From: Leucobacter chromiiresistens
Lineage (GTDB): Bacteria; Actinomycetota; Actinomycetes; Actinomycetales; Microbacteriaceae
Reading direction: 5' to 3'
Assembly: GCF_900102345.1 (NCBI RefSeq)
Contig: NZ_FNKB01000001.1
Location: 1,116,001-1,180,000 of the forward strand
Length of the DNA: 64,000 bases
Below are positions 50,103 to 59,377 of this stretch, piece after piece; within the stretch, counting starts at the first letter, position 1, and each line of letters starts with the position of its first letter. Both the position numbers and the translations under genes were made by a program. Below the pieces are notes generated by a model that worked only from the letters and a program-made list of their open reading frames with translations, searched no databases and was not told the DNA's origin.

Positions 50103-50971
50103 AGATCGTACGGAGGTTGGGCGAGCTCCGCGAGGAGGTGCGCCGGGCGCGCGCCCGCGGGGCGGAGCGGGTCGGGATCGTGCCGACGATGGGGGCGCTG
50201 CACGACGGCCACCTCTCGCTGGTGCGCGCCGCGCGGCGCGACGGGGACGTCGTGGTCATGTCGATCTTCGTGAACCCGAAGCAGTTCACCGAGACGGCCG
50301 ATCTCGCCGGGTACCCGAGGCAGGAGGCGGCCGATGCGGTGCTCGCCGAGTCCGCCGGCGTCGACGTGCTGTTCGCCCCCGACGCCGCCGAGCTCTACCC
50401 CGACGGCTTCGCGACGACGGTGCACGTCGGCGGCCCGCTGACGCAGACGCTGGAGGCGTCGGGCCGCGGGCCCGAGCACTTCGACGGCGTCGCCACGGTC
50501 GTCGCGAAGCTGCTGCTCGTCTCCGACGCGGATGCGGCCTACTTCGGGCAGAAGGACGCGCAGCAGGTGATGGTCGTGCGCCGCATGGTCGCGGATCTCG
50601 GCATCCCGACCCGCATCGTCGCGTGCCCGACCGTGCGCGACCGCGACGGGCTCGCGCTCTCGAGCCGCAACGTGCGCCTGAGCGCCGAGGAGCGCTCGCG
50701 GGCGACCGCGATCCCGCGCGCACTCGAAGCGGTCGAGGCGGCCCTCGCGCTGGGGGAGACCTCCGTCGAGGCGCTGCACGCGCGCGCCGCGGCGGTGCTC
50801 ACCGCTGCGGGCATCCCGCCCGAGTACGTGGCGTTCGTCGACGAGCGCACCGTTCGCCCCGTGAGCGAGATCGCCGATCCGGTGCTCTGCGCGATCGCGG
50901 CGCGGGTCGGATCGGTGCGCCTGATCGACAACGCGCTGCTGACCCTGCCCGACCCGACCGAGGAGCACTGA
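50099..50971 (+). CDS. panC: Pantothenate synthetase
   Basis: This 290-residue enzyme condenses pantoate and beta-alanine with ATP. Family motifs are IVPTMGALHDGHLSLVRAAR, VVVMSIFVNPKQFTETADLA, GVDVLFAPDAAELYPDGFAT, FDGVATVVAKLLLVSDADAA, YFGQKDAQQVMVVRRMVADL and RDRDGLALSSRNVRLSAEER. All expected ATP- and pantoate-binding residues appear present. ATGA overlap with the DUF2520 gene; panB follows two bases after the stop. Confidence 0.96.
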   Translation: MKIVRRLGELREEVRRARARGAERVGIVPTMGALHDGHLSLVRAARRDGDVVVMSIFVNPKQFTETADLAGYPRQEAADAVLAESAGVDVLFAPDAAELYPDGFATTVHVGGPLTQTLEASGRGPEHFDGVATVVAKLLLVSDADAAYFGQKDAQQVMVVRRMVADLGIPTRIVACPTVRDRDGLALSSRNVRLSAEERSRATAIPRALEAVEAALALGETSVEALHARAAAVLTAAGIPPEYVAFVDERTVRPVSEIADPVLCAIAARVGSVRLIDNALLTLPDPTEEH

Positions 50972-50972
50972 C

Positions 50973-51821
50973 ATGCCGCAGGTGACGATTCCCGCACTCG
51001 AGCAGAAGCGCGAGCGCCGCGAGCCGATCGTGATGGTCACGGCCTACGATTACCCCGGAGCGCGCGCCGCCGAGCGAGCCGGGGTCGACATGGTGCTCGT
51101 CGGCGACTCCGCCGCGCAGGTCGTGCTCGGCTACGGCTCGACCGTTCCCGTGACGACGGACGAGATGCTCGTGCTCGCCCGCGCCGTGCGCCGCGGCACC
51201 GAGACGGCGTTCCTCGTGTGCGATGTGCCCTTCGGGTCGACCGAGGTGTCGGATGCGCAGGCCGTCGAGACCTCCGTGCGCTTCGCGAAGGAGGCGGGTG
51301 CCGACGCGGTCAAGCTCGAAGGCGGGTCGGCGCCGCGGCTGAGCCGCATCCGCGCGATCGTCGCGGCCGGCATCCCCGTGGTCGCGCACCTGGGGCTCAC
51401 CCCGCAGACGGCGACCGCGCTCGGCGGGCTGCGAGCCCAGGGCCGCACCGGGACCACCGCCGCGCGGCTCGTGCGGGAGGCGCGCGGCGTGCAGGAGGCC
51501 GGCGCGTTCTGCCTCGTCGTCGAGGCCGTGCCCGCCGAGCTCACGGCGCTGCTGCGCGAAGAGCTGCGCATCCCCATCATCGGCATCGGCGCAGGCGAGG
51601 CCGACGGGCAGGTGCTTGTGGCGCATGACCTGCTCGGCATCACCGAGGGGCGCACGGCGAAGTTCGTGAAGCGCTACGCGAGCATCGGCGACGACGCGGC
51701 CGCAGCGATCGCCGCCTACGCGGACGAGGTGCGCTCCGGAGCGTTCCCCGCCCCGGAGCACCGCTACGCGGCGACCCCCGAAGCTCTGGAGGCCGCCCGC
51801 GCCGAGCTCGCGTCGAGCTGA
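50973..51821 (+). CDS. panB: 3-methyl-2-oxobutanoate hydroxymethyltransferase
   Basis: This 282-residue TIM-barrel enzyme makes ketopantoate from alpha-ketoisovalerate and methylene-THF. Motifs are IVMVTAYDYPGARAAERAGV, DMVLVGDSAAQVVLGYGSTV, VPVTTDEMLVLARAVRRGTE, AVKLEGGSAPRLSRIRAIVA, VVAHLGLTPQTATALGGLRA and IPIIGIGAGEADGQVLVAHD. The Mg ligands (GDS, the Asp in VCDVPFGST, and Glu in KLEGG) are in place. It ends the plus-strand run HadA-like, HadB-like, murB, DUF2520, panC, panB. Confidence 0.95.
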   Translation: MPQVTIPALEQKRERREPIVMVTAYDYPGARAAERAGVDMVLVGDSAAQVVLGYGSTVPVTTDEMLVLARAVRRGTETAFLVCDVPFGSTEVSDAQAVETSVRFAKEAGADAVKLEGGSAPRLSRIRAIVAAGIPVVAHLGLTPQTATALGGLRAQGRTGTTAARLVREARGVQEAGAFCLVVEAVPAELTALLREELRIPIIGIGAGEADGQVLVAHDLLGITEGRTAKFVKRYASIGDDAAAAIAAYADEVRSGAFPAPEHRYAATPEALEAARAELASS

Positions 51822-51907
51822 GCCGCGCCGCGCTCGCGCCGAGCTGAGCCGCGCAGAGCTCGCGCCGTGCTCCCGCCGGGCCGCGCCGAGCTCCCGCCGA
51901 GCGGCGG

Positions 51908-53290
51908 TCAGCGCGCGAGCGAGCCCGCGGGCTCGGCGAGCGCAGCGACGCGATCCAGACCCGCCCGCAGGTCGCGCTGCAGATCGCCGACCGCCTCCAG
52001 GCCGATGGAGAGGCGCAGCAGCCCCGGCGTGATGCCGAGTCGGTCGTTGATCTCGTCGGGGAAGGTCGCGTGCGTCGACGTCAGCGGGTGGATCACCATG
52101 GAGCGGGTGTCGCCGATGCCCGTCATGCGCGAGAACACGCGCAGGCCGTCGACGCAGGCGCGGGCGCCCTCGACGCCGCCGCGCACCGTGACGCCGAACA
52201 CGGAGCCCGTGCGGCCCGCGTAGTCGCGCACGGCGATGTCGTGCAGCTCGTTCGACGGGAGCCCTGCGTAGTCGACCGACTCCACCTCGGGCTGCTGCTC
52301 GAGCCAGGCGGCGATCGCCAGCGACGTGTCGACGTGGCGCTCCATGCGCAGCGACAGCGTCTCCATGCCCTGGTGCAGCAGGAATCCGTTGAACGGCGAC
52401 AGCGACGGGCCGATGTCGTTCACCACCGCTTCGCGCACGGTGCGCGCGTACGCGCCCGCACCGAACCGGTCGAGCATCGAGCCCAGGCCGGGTCGCGGCG
52501 ACGCCGTGATGAGTGGATAGGCGCGCCCGGCGCGCTCCGCCGCATCCCAGTCGAACGAGCCCCCGTCGACGACCGCACCCCCGACGGCCGCGCCGTGGCC
52601 GGTGAGGAACTTGGTGGTCGAGTGCACCACGATGTCGGCGCCGTGCTCGAAGGGGCGGATGAGCGCGGGGGTGCCGACCGTGTTGTCGACGACGAGCGGA
52701 AGACGGTGGCGGGCGGCGACCGCGGCGATGCGGCGCAGATCGGTGACGTCGTTGCGCGGGTTCGGGATCGTCTCCGTGTAGATCGCCTTCGTGTTCGGCC
52801 GGATGGCGCGATCCCACTCGGCGTCGTCGTCCGCATCCCACACGTAGTCGAAGGAGATGCCGAACCGCTTGAAGCTGCGCCCGAAGAGGATGCGGGTGCC
52901 GCCGTAGATGGACGCCGTCGAGACGATGTGGTCGCCCTGCTGCGCGAGCGCGAAGAGCGCCGACGAGATGGCCGCCTGCCCGCTCGACACCGCCACCGCA
53001 CCCGTTCCGCCCTCGAGCGACGCGAGCCGCTCCTCGGCGACGGAGTTCGTCGGGTTGCCCTGGCGCGAGTAGATGGGATCGACCGAGCGGCCGGCGAAGC
53101 GATCGACCTGGTCGTCGAAGTCGTCGAACACGTAGCCCGCCGACATCGCGATCGGCGGCACGCGAAGGCCCGTGTTGAGGTCGGGGTACTCGCCCGCGTG
53201 CACCTGCCGGGTGTCGAACGCGAAGCCGTCCCAGTCCGTGATCGGCGGCGCCGCTGCGGGGCGGCGGGGTGCGGGGGTCGAATCGCTCAT
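51908..53290 (-). CDS. O-acetylhomoserine/cystathionine-type PLP enzyme (Cys/Met metabolism)
   Basis: This 460-residue gamma-family PLP enzyme contains [60 protein letters not shown] and the PLP lysine in [20 protein letters not shown]. Size and the [20 protein letters not shown] segment point to O-acetylhomoserine sulfhydrylase (direct sulfhydrylation, MetY-like) rather than the ~390-residue cystathionine synthases. A Pro/Ala-rich N-terminus precedes [15 protein letters not shown]. The ATG overlaps the stop of the upstream aminotransferase gene (ATGA), so both act in methionine/cysteine metabolism. Confidence 0.88.
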   Translation of the reverse strand: MSDSTPAPRRPAAAPPITDWDGFAFDTRQVHAGEYPDLNTGLRVPPIAMSAGYVFDDFDDQVDRFAGRSVDPIYSRQGNPTNSVAEERLASLEGGTGAVAVSSGQAAISSALFALAQQGDHIVSTASIYGGTRILFGRSFKRFGISFDYVWDADDDAEWDRAIRPNTKAIYTETIPNPRNDVTDLRRIAAVAARHRLPLVVDNTVGTPALIRPFEHGADIVVHSTTKFLTGHGAAVGGAVVDGGSFDWDAAERAGRAYPLITASPRPGLGSMLDRFGAGAYARTVREAVVNDIGPSLSPFNGFLLHQGMETLSLRMERHVDTSLAIAAWLEQQPEVESVDYAGLPSNELHDIAVRDYAGRTGSVFGVTVRGGVEGARACVDGLRVFSRMTGIGDTRSMVIHPLTSTHATFPDEINDRLGITPGLLRLSIGLEAVGDLQRDLRAGLDRVAALAEPAGSLAR

Positions 53291-54702
53291 CGGGAGGCCT
53301 CCGGGTCGGGAACGGGCGTGGGGGCGGGCGCGGCGGGCGGTGCCGGTGCCGGTGCCGGTGCTGCAGGGCGTTCGGCGGCGGGCAGGATCGACGCGATGCG
53401 ATCCACCGCCTCGCGCAGGGTCTGCGGCGCGCAGGCCCCGTTGATGCGCACGTGGCCGGCACCGCCGGCGCCGAACGCGGAGCCGTCGTTGAGCGCGACC
53501 CGGGCGTCGTGCAGGATGCGCAGGTACGGATCGGACCCGAGCCCCGCCTCGCGGAAGTCGAGCCAGACGAGGTACCCGGCCCGGGGGCGCACGACTCGCA
53601 CGCCCGGGAGACGGCGCGCGACGAGGTCGGCCAGCAGCTCGACGTTCGCCTCGATCTGAGCGACCGCGCGGTCGAGCCACCCGCGGGCGCCCGTGAACGC
53701 CGCCGTGTTCGCGTGCAGGCCGAGGATGCTCACGCGGGTGACGGTCTCGGGCGGAAGCCCGCGGAGCAGCTCGTCGGCACGCCCATCGGCGGCGACGAGC
53801 ACCGCGCACTTCGCACCCGCCAGATTCCACCCTTTGCTCGCGGAGAGCGCCGACACGGAGAGCGCGCCCGCCGCGGCCGCCAGCGGGGCGAACGGCGTGA
53901 AGGCGACGCCCGAGAAGGTGAGCGGCGCGTGGATCTCGTCGGAGACCACGAAGACGTCGTGGGCGGCGGCGAGCCGGGCGAGCTCGGCGAGATCGTCGGG
54001 GGAGTGCACGAGGCCGTGCGGGTTGTGCGGGTTGCAGAGCACGAACGCATCGATTCCCGGCTCGCTCGCGAACTCCCGCTCGATCGCCGCGAGGTCGAGC
54101 CGCGCCCCCGCCTCCGGCTCCGGCTCGGAGGCGAGCGGGATCTCGACGACCTCGAACGGCACCTCCTCGAGCATCTCGAAGAACCCGGGATACGTGGGGG
54201 TGGCGAGGGCGAGCCGGCCCCCGCGCGGCCGACCCACGCGGAGGGCCTCCACCACGGCCGTCGCGACATCGGTGGCGACGTGCACCCGGTCGTGCGGCAC
54301 GCGCCAGCCCCAGCGATCCGCCGCGAAGCCCGCGAAGGCGGCCGCGAGCTCGCCCGGGCCGTCGACGTACCCGATGTCGGACGCGTCGACGCGCTCGATC
54401 AGCGCGCGCCGGATCTCGGGCGCGACCGTGAAGTCCATCTCGGCGACGAAGAGCGGGAGCACGTCCTCCGCGAAGCGCGACCACTTGATGCTCGTGCGCT
54501 GCTTGCGCAGCACCCGCGGATCGAGCTCGGTGAACGGAACGCCCGACGGGTCGGCGGTCGCTTCGGCCTGCGGTGCAGTGCCGGGGTGCTGGGCGGCGTC
54601 GGGGTGCTGGGCGGCGTCGGGGTGCTGGGCGGTGCTGGGATCGTGCGCGAGCGCGCGAGCAGTGAGCGCTGTCGGGCTCGGTGCACAGTCTGCGTCGCTC
54701 AT
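53287..54702 (-). CDS. PatB/MalY-type aminotransferase (cystathionine beta-lyase)
   Basis: This 471-residue fold-type I PLP enzyme contains RTSIKWSRFAEDVLPLFVAE, MDFTVAPEIRRALIERV, TPTYPGFFEMLEEVPFEVVE, CNPHNPHGLVHSPDDL, VVSDEIHAPLTF and the PLP lysine in SALSASKGWNLAGAKCAVLV. The lineage (MalY/PatB) cleaves cystathionine or cysteine S-conjugates. It is longer than usual because of an N-terminal low-complexity stretch with three DAAQHP-type repeats and a Pro/Ala C-terminal tail; a start nearer PFTELDPRVLRKQ would restore normal length. It is coupled by ATGA to the sulfhydrylase gene. Confidence 0.88.
   Translation of the reverse strand: MSDADCAPSPTALTARALAHDPSTAQHPDAAQHPDAAQHPGTAPQAEATADPSGVPFTELDPRVLRKQRTSIKWSRFAEDVLPLFVAEMDFTVAPEIRRALIERVDASDIGYVDGPGELAAAFAGFAADRWGWRVPHDRVHVATDVATAVVEALRVGRPRGGRLALATPTYPGFFEMLEEVPFEVVEIPLASEPEPEAGARLDLAAIEREFASEPGIDAFVLCNPHNPHGLVHSPDDLAELARLAAAHDVFVVSDEIHAPLTFSGVAFTPFAPLAAAAGALSVSALSASKGWNLAGAKCAVLVAADGRADELLRGLPPETVTRVSILGLHANTAAFTGARGWLDRAVAQIEANVELLADLVARRLPGVRVVRPRAGYLVWLDFREAGLGSDPYLRILHDARVALNDGSAFGAGGAGHVRINGACAPQTLREAVDRIASILPAAERPAAPAPAPAPPAAPAPTPVPDPEASR
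54583..54636 (-). repeat. Three 18-bp tandem repeats in the PatB/MalY gene
   Basis: The unit GGGGTGCTGGGCGGCGTC is repeated three times (third copy two changes) and encodes a six-residue AQHPDA-type repeat near the N-terminus. Confidence 0.85.
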
Positions 54703-54848
54703 GCCCCCATGGTCTCGCGCGAGCGTCGGCGGGCGCGAACCGCGAGGTAACGGGCCGTCATCTGGCGCCCGCGGGTGCGCCCGGCCCGCCGCGCCGCGCC
54801 GCGCCGCCCCGCCCCGCCCCGCGCCGCCCGCGCCCCGCGCCCCGCGCC

Positions 54849-54956
54849 TGATCTCGCCGAAAGCGAGGGTTCCGCCTCAGGGCGAGGGTTCGTGCGGTGC
54901 AGAATCCCTCAGTTTCGGCGGCAACCCTCGGGTTCAGTGATACGAGACGGGAGGGG
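54849..54956 (+). repeat. Intergenic direct repeat, copy A
   Basis: Starts TGATCTCGCCGAAAGCGAGG and contains GCAGAATCCCTCAGTTTCGG and GGCAACCCTCG. About 85% alike to 55006-55112, with a period of 157 bp. Confidence 0.75.
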
Positions 54957-55005
54957 GCGGCTGCGCCCCGCGCCCCGCGCGCCCCGTGTTCCGCCGCCCC
55001 GCGCG

Positions 55006-55112
55006 TGATCGCGCCGAAAGCGAGGGTTCCGCCCGAAGGCGAGGGTTTGTGCGGCGCAGAATCCCTCGGTTTCGCCGGCAACCCTCGTGCTCGGCGGCAC
55101 GGGACGGGAGGG
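55006..55112 (+). repeat. Intergenic direct repeat, copy B
   Basis: Starts TGATCGCGCCGAAAGCGAGG and contains GCAGAATCCCTCGGTTTCGC and GGCAACCCTCG. Second copy of the element at 54849-54956. Confidence 0.75.
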
Positions 55113-55263
55113 GATGGTTGCGGCACGCGGCAACCCTCGTGCTCGGCGGCAGCCCTCGGTTTCGGCGGCAACCCTCGCGTTCGCCGGAATGGGCCGGTTG
55201 CGGCACAGGGGCACGGTCTCGACGAACGGGGCCCGGGCGGAACCCGAAGCACCCCGCACAACG

Positions 55264-55299
55264 ACAGCGGGCCCCGATCCGAAGATCGGGGCCCGCTGT
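55264..55299 (-). terminator. Strong hairpin after the surface protease gene
   Basis: ACAGCGGGCCCCGATC (55264-55279) pairs perfectly over 16 bp with 55284-55299 around a CGAA loop. It lies 34 bp beyond the stop of the minus-strand protease gene. Confidence 0.82.
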
Positions 55300-55332
55300 G
55301 CGGTGCGATGCGGCAGTCAGCCGGCGTGCGGA

Positions 55333-57492
55333 TTACTCCGCAGCGCTGGCCTGCAGACGACGCTGGGTGAAGACGATCGCGCCGCCACCGAGCACCAGCA
55401 TGCCGAGTGCTGCGAGCCCGAAGGGCAGCATCGAGAAGCCGGTACCGGTGTTGACGAGCTCGGCTCCGCCGGCGCCGCCCTGGCCGGGTGCGGCCGGGTT
55501 GGCCGGGTTGGCGGGATCGGCCGGGTTGCCGGGGTTGCCCGGATCCACCGGGTCGACCGGGGCGACCGGTGCAGCCGCGACGTTGAACACGAGGCTCGCC
55601 GGGCTCGAGGTCGCACCGTTGATGGCCTGCGTGGCCTCGACAGTGTAGGCGCCCGCGCCGAGCTGTGCGCCCAGGTCGAGCGTCCAGGTGCCGTCCGCGC
55701 CGACGACCGCGGCGTCAGCCGCCACGCCCGACTCGGATGCTGCGCCACCGGCGGTCGCGGTGCCGACCTCTTCGCCGTTGAGCTTCACGACGACCGTGGC
55801 GCCCTCGATGCCGGTGCCCGAGATCGAGGAGGGAGCGTCAGCGGCCTCAAAGGTCGCGCCGGGCTTCACCGAGGTGATCGCGGGGGCCGCGGGAACCACG
55901 GAGACGGTGCCGGTGCCGGCGGCCGAGGTCTGACCCTCGAACGTCTGCGTGGCGGAGACGGCGTAGGTGCCGTAGTCGAGCTCGGTCGGAACCGACCAGG
56001 TGCCGTCCTCGTTCACCGTGGCGGTGAGCGAGACGGGCTCGGCGCCCTCGGCGGCGGGGGTCAGCGTGATCGCGACCTCGGCGCCGGGAACGCCCGAGCC
56101 GGTCAGCGTGACGGCCGACTCCTCGGAAGTGATGTCGTTCACGACGGGCGCGGCGAGCACGACCTCGAAGTTGATCTCGACGGGCTCGGAGGCGCTGAAG
56201 CCGTTGAGCGCGGTGAGCGTGCGGGTGTACTGTCCCGGCTCGTTCGGTGCGGGGAAGGAGACCTCGGTGCCCTCGACGGGGATGGTGTCGCCCGCGTTGC
56301 CCTGGCTGATGGCGAGCTCGGCGGCGTTGCTCGGAACGGTGACGACGATGTCGCTTCCGCCGGCGACGCCCTGCGAGAGGTCGGTCTTCACGACGGGCTC
56401 GTCGATGTCGAGCGCGACGGTGTAGCCGTCGGTGAGGCCGAGGGCCGGCTGCAGCAGGGTGTACCAGGCGTAGTCATCGCCGACGGGCGGGGGCGTCTTG
56501 GGGCCGCCGCTGACGACGCCGACTGCGGTCTCGCCCTGGAAGACGGCGCCGCCCGAGTCGCCGGGGCTGGTGAGTGCGCCGCCGATGAAGCCGTGCACCC
56601 AGCGGTCGGAGACCTGCATGTAGCCGTCGAGGATCTCCATCTCCTCGACACCCGAGGTTCCGTCGGTGTAGCGCACCGGCAGGTTGAGCTTCGTGGAGCC
56701 GCTGGTCAGGCCGGTGGTGGCGCCCGACTTCGAGACGGTGCCCGACTGGGGCAGCCCCACCGACTTGATCGGCGTGGCGCTCAGCGACAGGTCGTCCTCG
56801 AGAGCCGTCGTCCAGTCGGTGACCTCGGGCTTCAGGTTCAGCGCATCGTTGGTGATGTCGATCACGGCGATGTCGGTGGAGGTGGGGTCGTTCTCCGCGC
56901 CGGGGGTGTGGCCCGGGCCGCCGAACTGGCTGAAGCCGAAGGCGCCGGCGATGCCGTTTCCGTCGGGCTGCACGGTGTTGGGGCTCGTGACGTCGTTCGA
57001 GGGGTCGGAGAGCTCGACCTGGGTCACGGCGCCGTCGCTCGAGCAGTGCCCGGCGGTGATGAGGGCGGGATCGCCCTGCGCGTCGAAGCCGGTGAAGCCG
57101 ACGGAGCAGCTGCCGACGGTTCCCTCCTCCTGGCCTGCGACCTCTCCGTAGTACCCGGCGCCGGCGACGACGTCGGTGCGGGCATCGCTCGTGATCTCGC
57201 CGACGACGACGACCTTGTCGACGTTGTCGGAGATGCTGTCGAGCACGCCCTCGCCGATCTTCTCGTCGTCCTTGACGAATACGACGCGCTCGTTGTCGGT
57301 CGTGGTGCCGACACCGATCGCCGGATCACCGGCGACCTTGTCGTTGATCACGTCGTAAGCGACCATTGCCGATGCAGTGGTGTCGAGCTGTGCACCGGTG
57401 CCGTCTTCTGCCATCGCCGGCGTGGCGACGAAGAGACTGCCGAGACCGAGCACCGCGGCCGCGCCGAGCGCGATTGGGCGACGTTGTGTCAC
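55333..57492 (-). CDS. Cell-surface trypsin-like serine protease with Ig-like domains and sortase-type anchor
   Basis: This 719-residue exported protein starts at GTG with TAGGGGA upstream. The signal peptide (ALGAAAVLGLGSLFVATPAMA) is likely cut near residue 28. The S1 domain has the full triad: His149 in ALITAGHCSS, Asp207 in STDIAVIDI and Ser313 in SPGDSGGAVF, with a Cys129-Cys150 pair. A propeptide-like region (residues ~30-120) precedes it, as in streptogrisin-type enzymes. From about residue 370 to 640 three Ig-like modules follow, then a DPGNPGNPADPANPANP spacer, ELVNTGTG, a hydrophobic helix and an RR tail, the layout of a sortase substrate. It stands alone with its own terminator. 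Confidence 0.85.
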   Translation of the reverse strand: MTQRRPIALGAAAVLGLGSLFVATPAMAEDGTGAQLDTTASAMVAYDVINDKVAGDPAIGVGTTTDNERVVFVKDDEKIGEGVLDSISDNVDKVVVVGEITSDARTDVVAGAGYYGEVAGQEEGTVGSCSVGFTGFDAQGDPALITAGHCSSDGAVTQVELSDPSNDVTSPNTVQPDGNGIAGAFGFSQFGGPGHTPGAENDPTSTDIAVIDITNDALNLKPEVTDWTTALEDDLSLSATPIKSVGLPQSGTVSKSGATTGLTSGSTKLNLPVRYTDGTSGVEEMEILDGYMQVSDRWVHGFIGGALTSPGDSGGAVFQGETAVGVVSGGPKTPPPVGDDYAWYTLLQPALGLTDGYTVALDIDEPVVKTDLSQGVAGGSDIVVTVPSNAAELAISQGNAGDTIPVEGTEVSFPAPNEPGQYTRTLTALNGFSASEPVEINFEVVLAAPVVNDITSEESAVTLTGSGVPGAEVAITLTPAAEGAEPVSLTATVNEDGTWSVPTELDYGTYAVSATQTFEGQTSAAGTGTVSVVPAAPAITSVKPGATFEAADAPSSISGTGIEGATVVVKLNGEEVGTATAGGAASESGVAADAAVVGADGTWTLDLGAQLGAGAYTVEATQAINGATSSPASLVFNVAAAPVAPVDPVDPGNPGNPADPANPANPAAPGQGGAGGAELVNTGTGFSMLPFGLAALGMLVLGGGAIVFTQRRLQASAAE

Positions 57493-57812
57493 GTGTTTTC
57501 CCCTAGCGTTCAAATGATTGAAATCGGCCTCTGATTCCGTACACGTCGACGCCGGTTCGATGGTGTTCTCGTTACCCACACGCGAACACCCCGGCGCGAC
57601 ACCAGAGGCCAGGAAAACGGTAACCTGATAATTAGCACCATGCAAGGGGTGAGACCCCTGGGCGGCCGGGCGTTTCGTCGGAAAACCCCGATGCACTGCC
57701 TATTCGAGAAATTTGGATCGTGTGTGCATCTCCCCTCGTTACGATGGCGTCAGACGCCCGCACGGGCGCTCGCAGCGATGCAGTACTACGACGGCGACGA
57801 CGGGGGAGAGCG

Positions 57813-58235
57813 ATGAAGCGACGCATGAGGTGGGCGGCGGGAATCGCCGCGGTGGTCGGCGGCGCTGCCCTGCTGGTGGGGTGCGCTTCGCTGAGCGCCG
57901 ACGGATCGGGTACCGACGGAGAGACGGGGGATGCGGAGATGATCGAGCAGGCCGATGTGGTGGGCACCTGGTTCTCGGATGAGCAGGGGAAGCCGACGCT
58001 CACGTTCGACGAATCGGGCAAGGTGTCGGGCACCGACGGGTGCAATGGCATCGGGTCGACGTACACGATCGAGGGCGATCGCGTGCGCATCGAGAATTTC
58101 GTCTCGACGATGATGGCGTGCCCCGGCGTCGACGACTGGCTGCGCGGCGTGAGCGAGGTGCAGCTCTCGGGGGATGAGCTGCAGGTGTTCAACGACTCGG
58201 GCGACGAGATCGGCACGCTGCAGCGCCAGGTTTAG
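57813..58235 (+). CDS. META-domain lipoprotein
   Basis: This 140-residue protein has a lipoprotein signal (MKRRMRWAAGIAAVVGGAAL, then LVGCAS with the lipobox cysteine near residue 25). A META/HslJ-like domain follows: VVGTWFSDEQGKPTLTFDES, GKVSGTDGCNGIGSTYTIEG and FVSTMMACPGVDDWLRGVSE. META proteins are envelope-associated and linked to heat-shock or antibiotic tolerance. The ATG at 57813 follows GGGGGAGAG. Its stop codon overlaps the stop of the convergent gene. Confidence 0.82.
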   Translation: MKRRMRWAAGIAAVVGGAALLVGCASLSADGSGTDGETGDAEMIEQADVVGTWFSDEQGKPTLTFDESGKVSGTDGCNGIGSTYTIEGDRVRIENFVSTMMACPGVDDWLRGVSEVQLSGDELQVFNDSGDEIGTLQRQV

Positions 58236-59326
58236 TCGCGATCCCGGAACGCATCCCACGCGCGCTTGCAGGCGTACGCGAAGAAGTCGATGCGCTCCGG
58301 ATCCTCGTCGACCCAGTCGGTCCCGGGATCGCGCAGCGCGCCGATCGCGTGCGGCCCGAGGAGGTAGGCGCGCGAGAACTCGACCTGCGCTGCCGCCGGT
58401 GAGAAGCCCGCGGCCTCGGCGTCACCGGCGATGCCGCGGAATCGTGCGGCGGCGGCGAAGATCTCGTGCTCGCCGCGGTAGGGCCGGTTGAGCGCGACGG
58501 CGTCGTGATCGACGAGCTCGAATTCCGCACGGTGGGCGTCTGCGAGCATGCGCAGATCGGCGGGGGGCATCGTCACCGGCTGGTCGGCGGTGCGCTGCTC
58601 GCCCTCCGCGTCGCCGCCGTTCGAGAGCGTGACGACGCGGGGCGGGCCGCCCGCCGGCGCCTCGGGTTCGAGGGAGCCGTCGGGGCGCATTCCGAGGTGC
58701 ATGGTGTCGTGGAACGAGAGCCGCGTGAAGGCGCCGCCGTGCGCGAGCCCCTTCGTGATGAAGAGCTCGGTGAGCTCCTCGCGCATAGCCTCGTACACGT
58801 CGAGCCCCTGCGAGGCGACCGACGTCAGCGCGCCGACCAGCTCGTCGAGCCGCTCGGGCGTCGCGGGCGCGTCGAGCATCGCGATGTTCGAGTACGAGAC
58901 GGGCCGGATCGCGTCGACGCCGTCGAGGTCGGCGGCTCCGGCGCCCTCGGCGGCGCGCACGCGATCGAAGGCCTGCCGCAGCTGGTCGCGCAGGTCGTCG
59001 GGGCGCGCTCGGTTGGGGTCGCGCACGAGGCGCGGATGCGGGTTCACGACCGCGACGACGCGCGGATCGATCTGCGCCCACCGGCGCATGACCCGTGCCG
59101 CGGTGGCATCGGAGAAGTCCCGCTGCAGACGGCGGGTGAGACCCGGGGCGAGGAACCCCGCGAGCTCCTCGGGGATCGCCGCCTCCGCGTGCGGAACGGT
59201 CACGAGCACGTCGGCGTCCGAGATCGCCTCGGCGAGATCGCGCATGTCGCGGTCGGCGTAGTGGATGACCTCGGACGGGGCGAAGACCGTTCCGGCGGGG
59301 ATCAGGTCGAGATCATGCGCGCTCAT
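58232..59326 (-). CDS. N-formylglutamate amidohydrolase-like protein
   Basis: This 364-residue protein carries metal-amidohydrolase-like features of the N-formylglutamate amidohydrolase (FGase) family: LVTVPHAEAAIPEELAGFL near the N-terminus, VVNPHPRLVRDPNRARPDDL (the D.NR segment) and FTRLSFHDTMHLGMRPDGSL. The family hydrolyses N-formyl amino acids, but no histidine-degradation gene is near, so the substrate may differ. An acidic loop (EPEAPAGGPPRVVTLSNGGD) is inserted. Convergent with the META gene with overlapping stops. Confidence 0.72.
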   Translation of the reverse strand: MSAHDLDLIPAGTVFAPSEVIHYADRDMRDLAEAISDADVLVTVPHAEAAIPEELAGFLAPGLTRRLQRDFSDATAARVMRRWAQIDPRVVAVVNPHPRLVRDPNRARPDDLRDQLRQAFDRVRAAEGAGAADLDGVDAIRPVSYSNIAMLDAPATPERLDELVGALTSVASQGLDVYEAMREELTELFITKGLAHGGAFTRLSFHDTMHLGMRPDGSLEPEAPAGGPPRVVTLSNGGDAEGEQRTADQPVTMPPADLRMLADAHRAEFELVDHDAVALNRPYRGEHEIFAAAARFRGIAGDAEAAGFSPAAAQVEFSRAYLLGPHAIGALRDPGTDWVDEDPERIDFFAYACKRAWDAFRDRD

Positions 59327-59377
59327 GGAGCCAGCGTACTGGCCGGGTGCCCGGCCGAGAAGACGCGTGCAGCGGCG

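Larger units (their letters stand above)
54703..55263. other. Repeat-rich non-coding region
   Basis: No gene is supported. The region holds C/G-only simple stretches (CCCCGCCCCGCGCCG-like at 54785-54850 and 54963-55004) and two ~108-bp direct repeats at 54849 and 55006. More scattered copies of AACCCTCG and CCCTCGGTTTCG follow to about 55185. Several long open frames here on both strands are by-products of these repeats. Confidence 0.6.

Noticed and set aside
54758..55261. Long open frames on both strands in the intergenic gap after the PatB gene
   Set aside because: They are made of translated direct repeats and GC simple sequence, contain no recognisable domain, and overlap one another on both strands.
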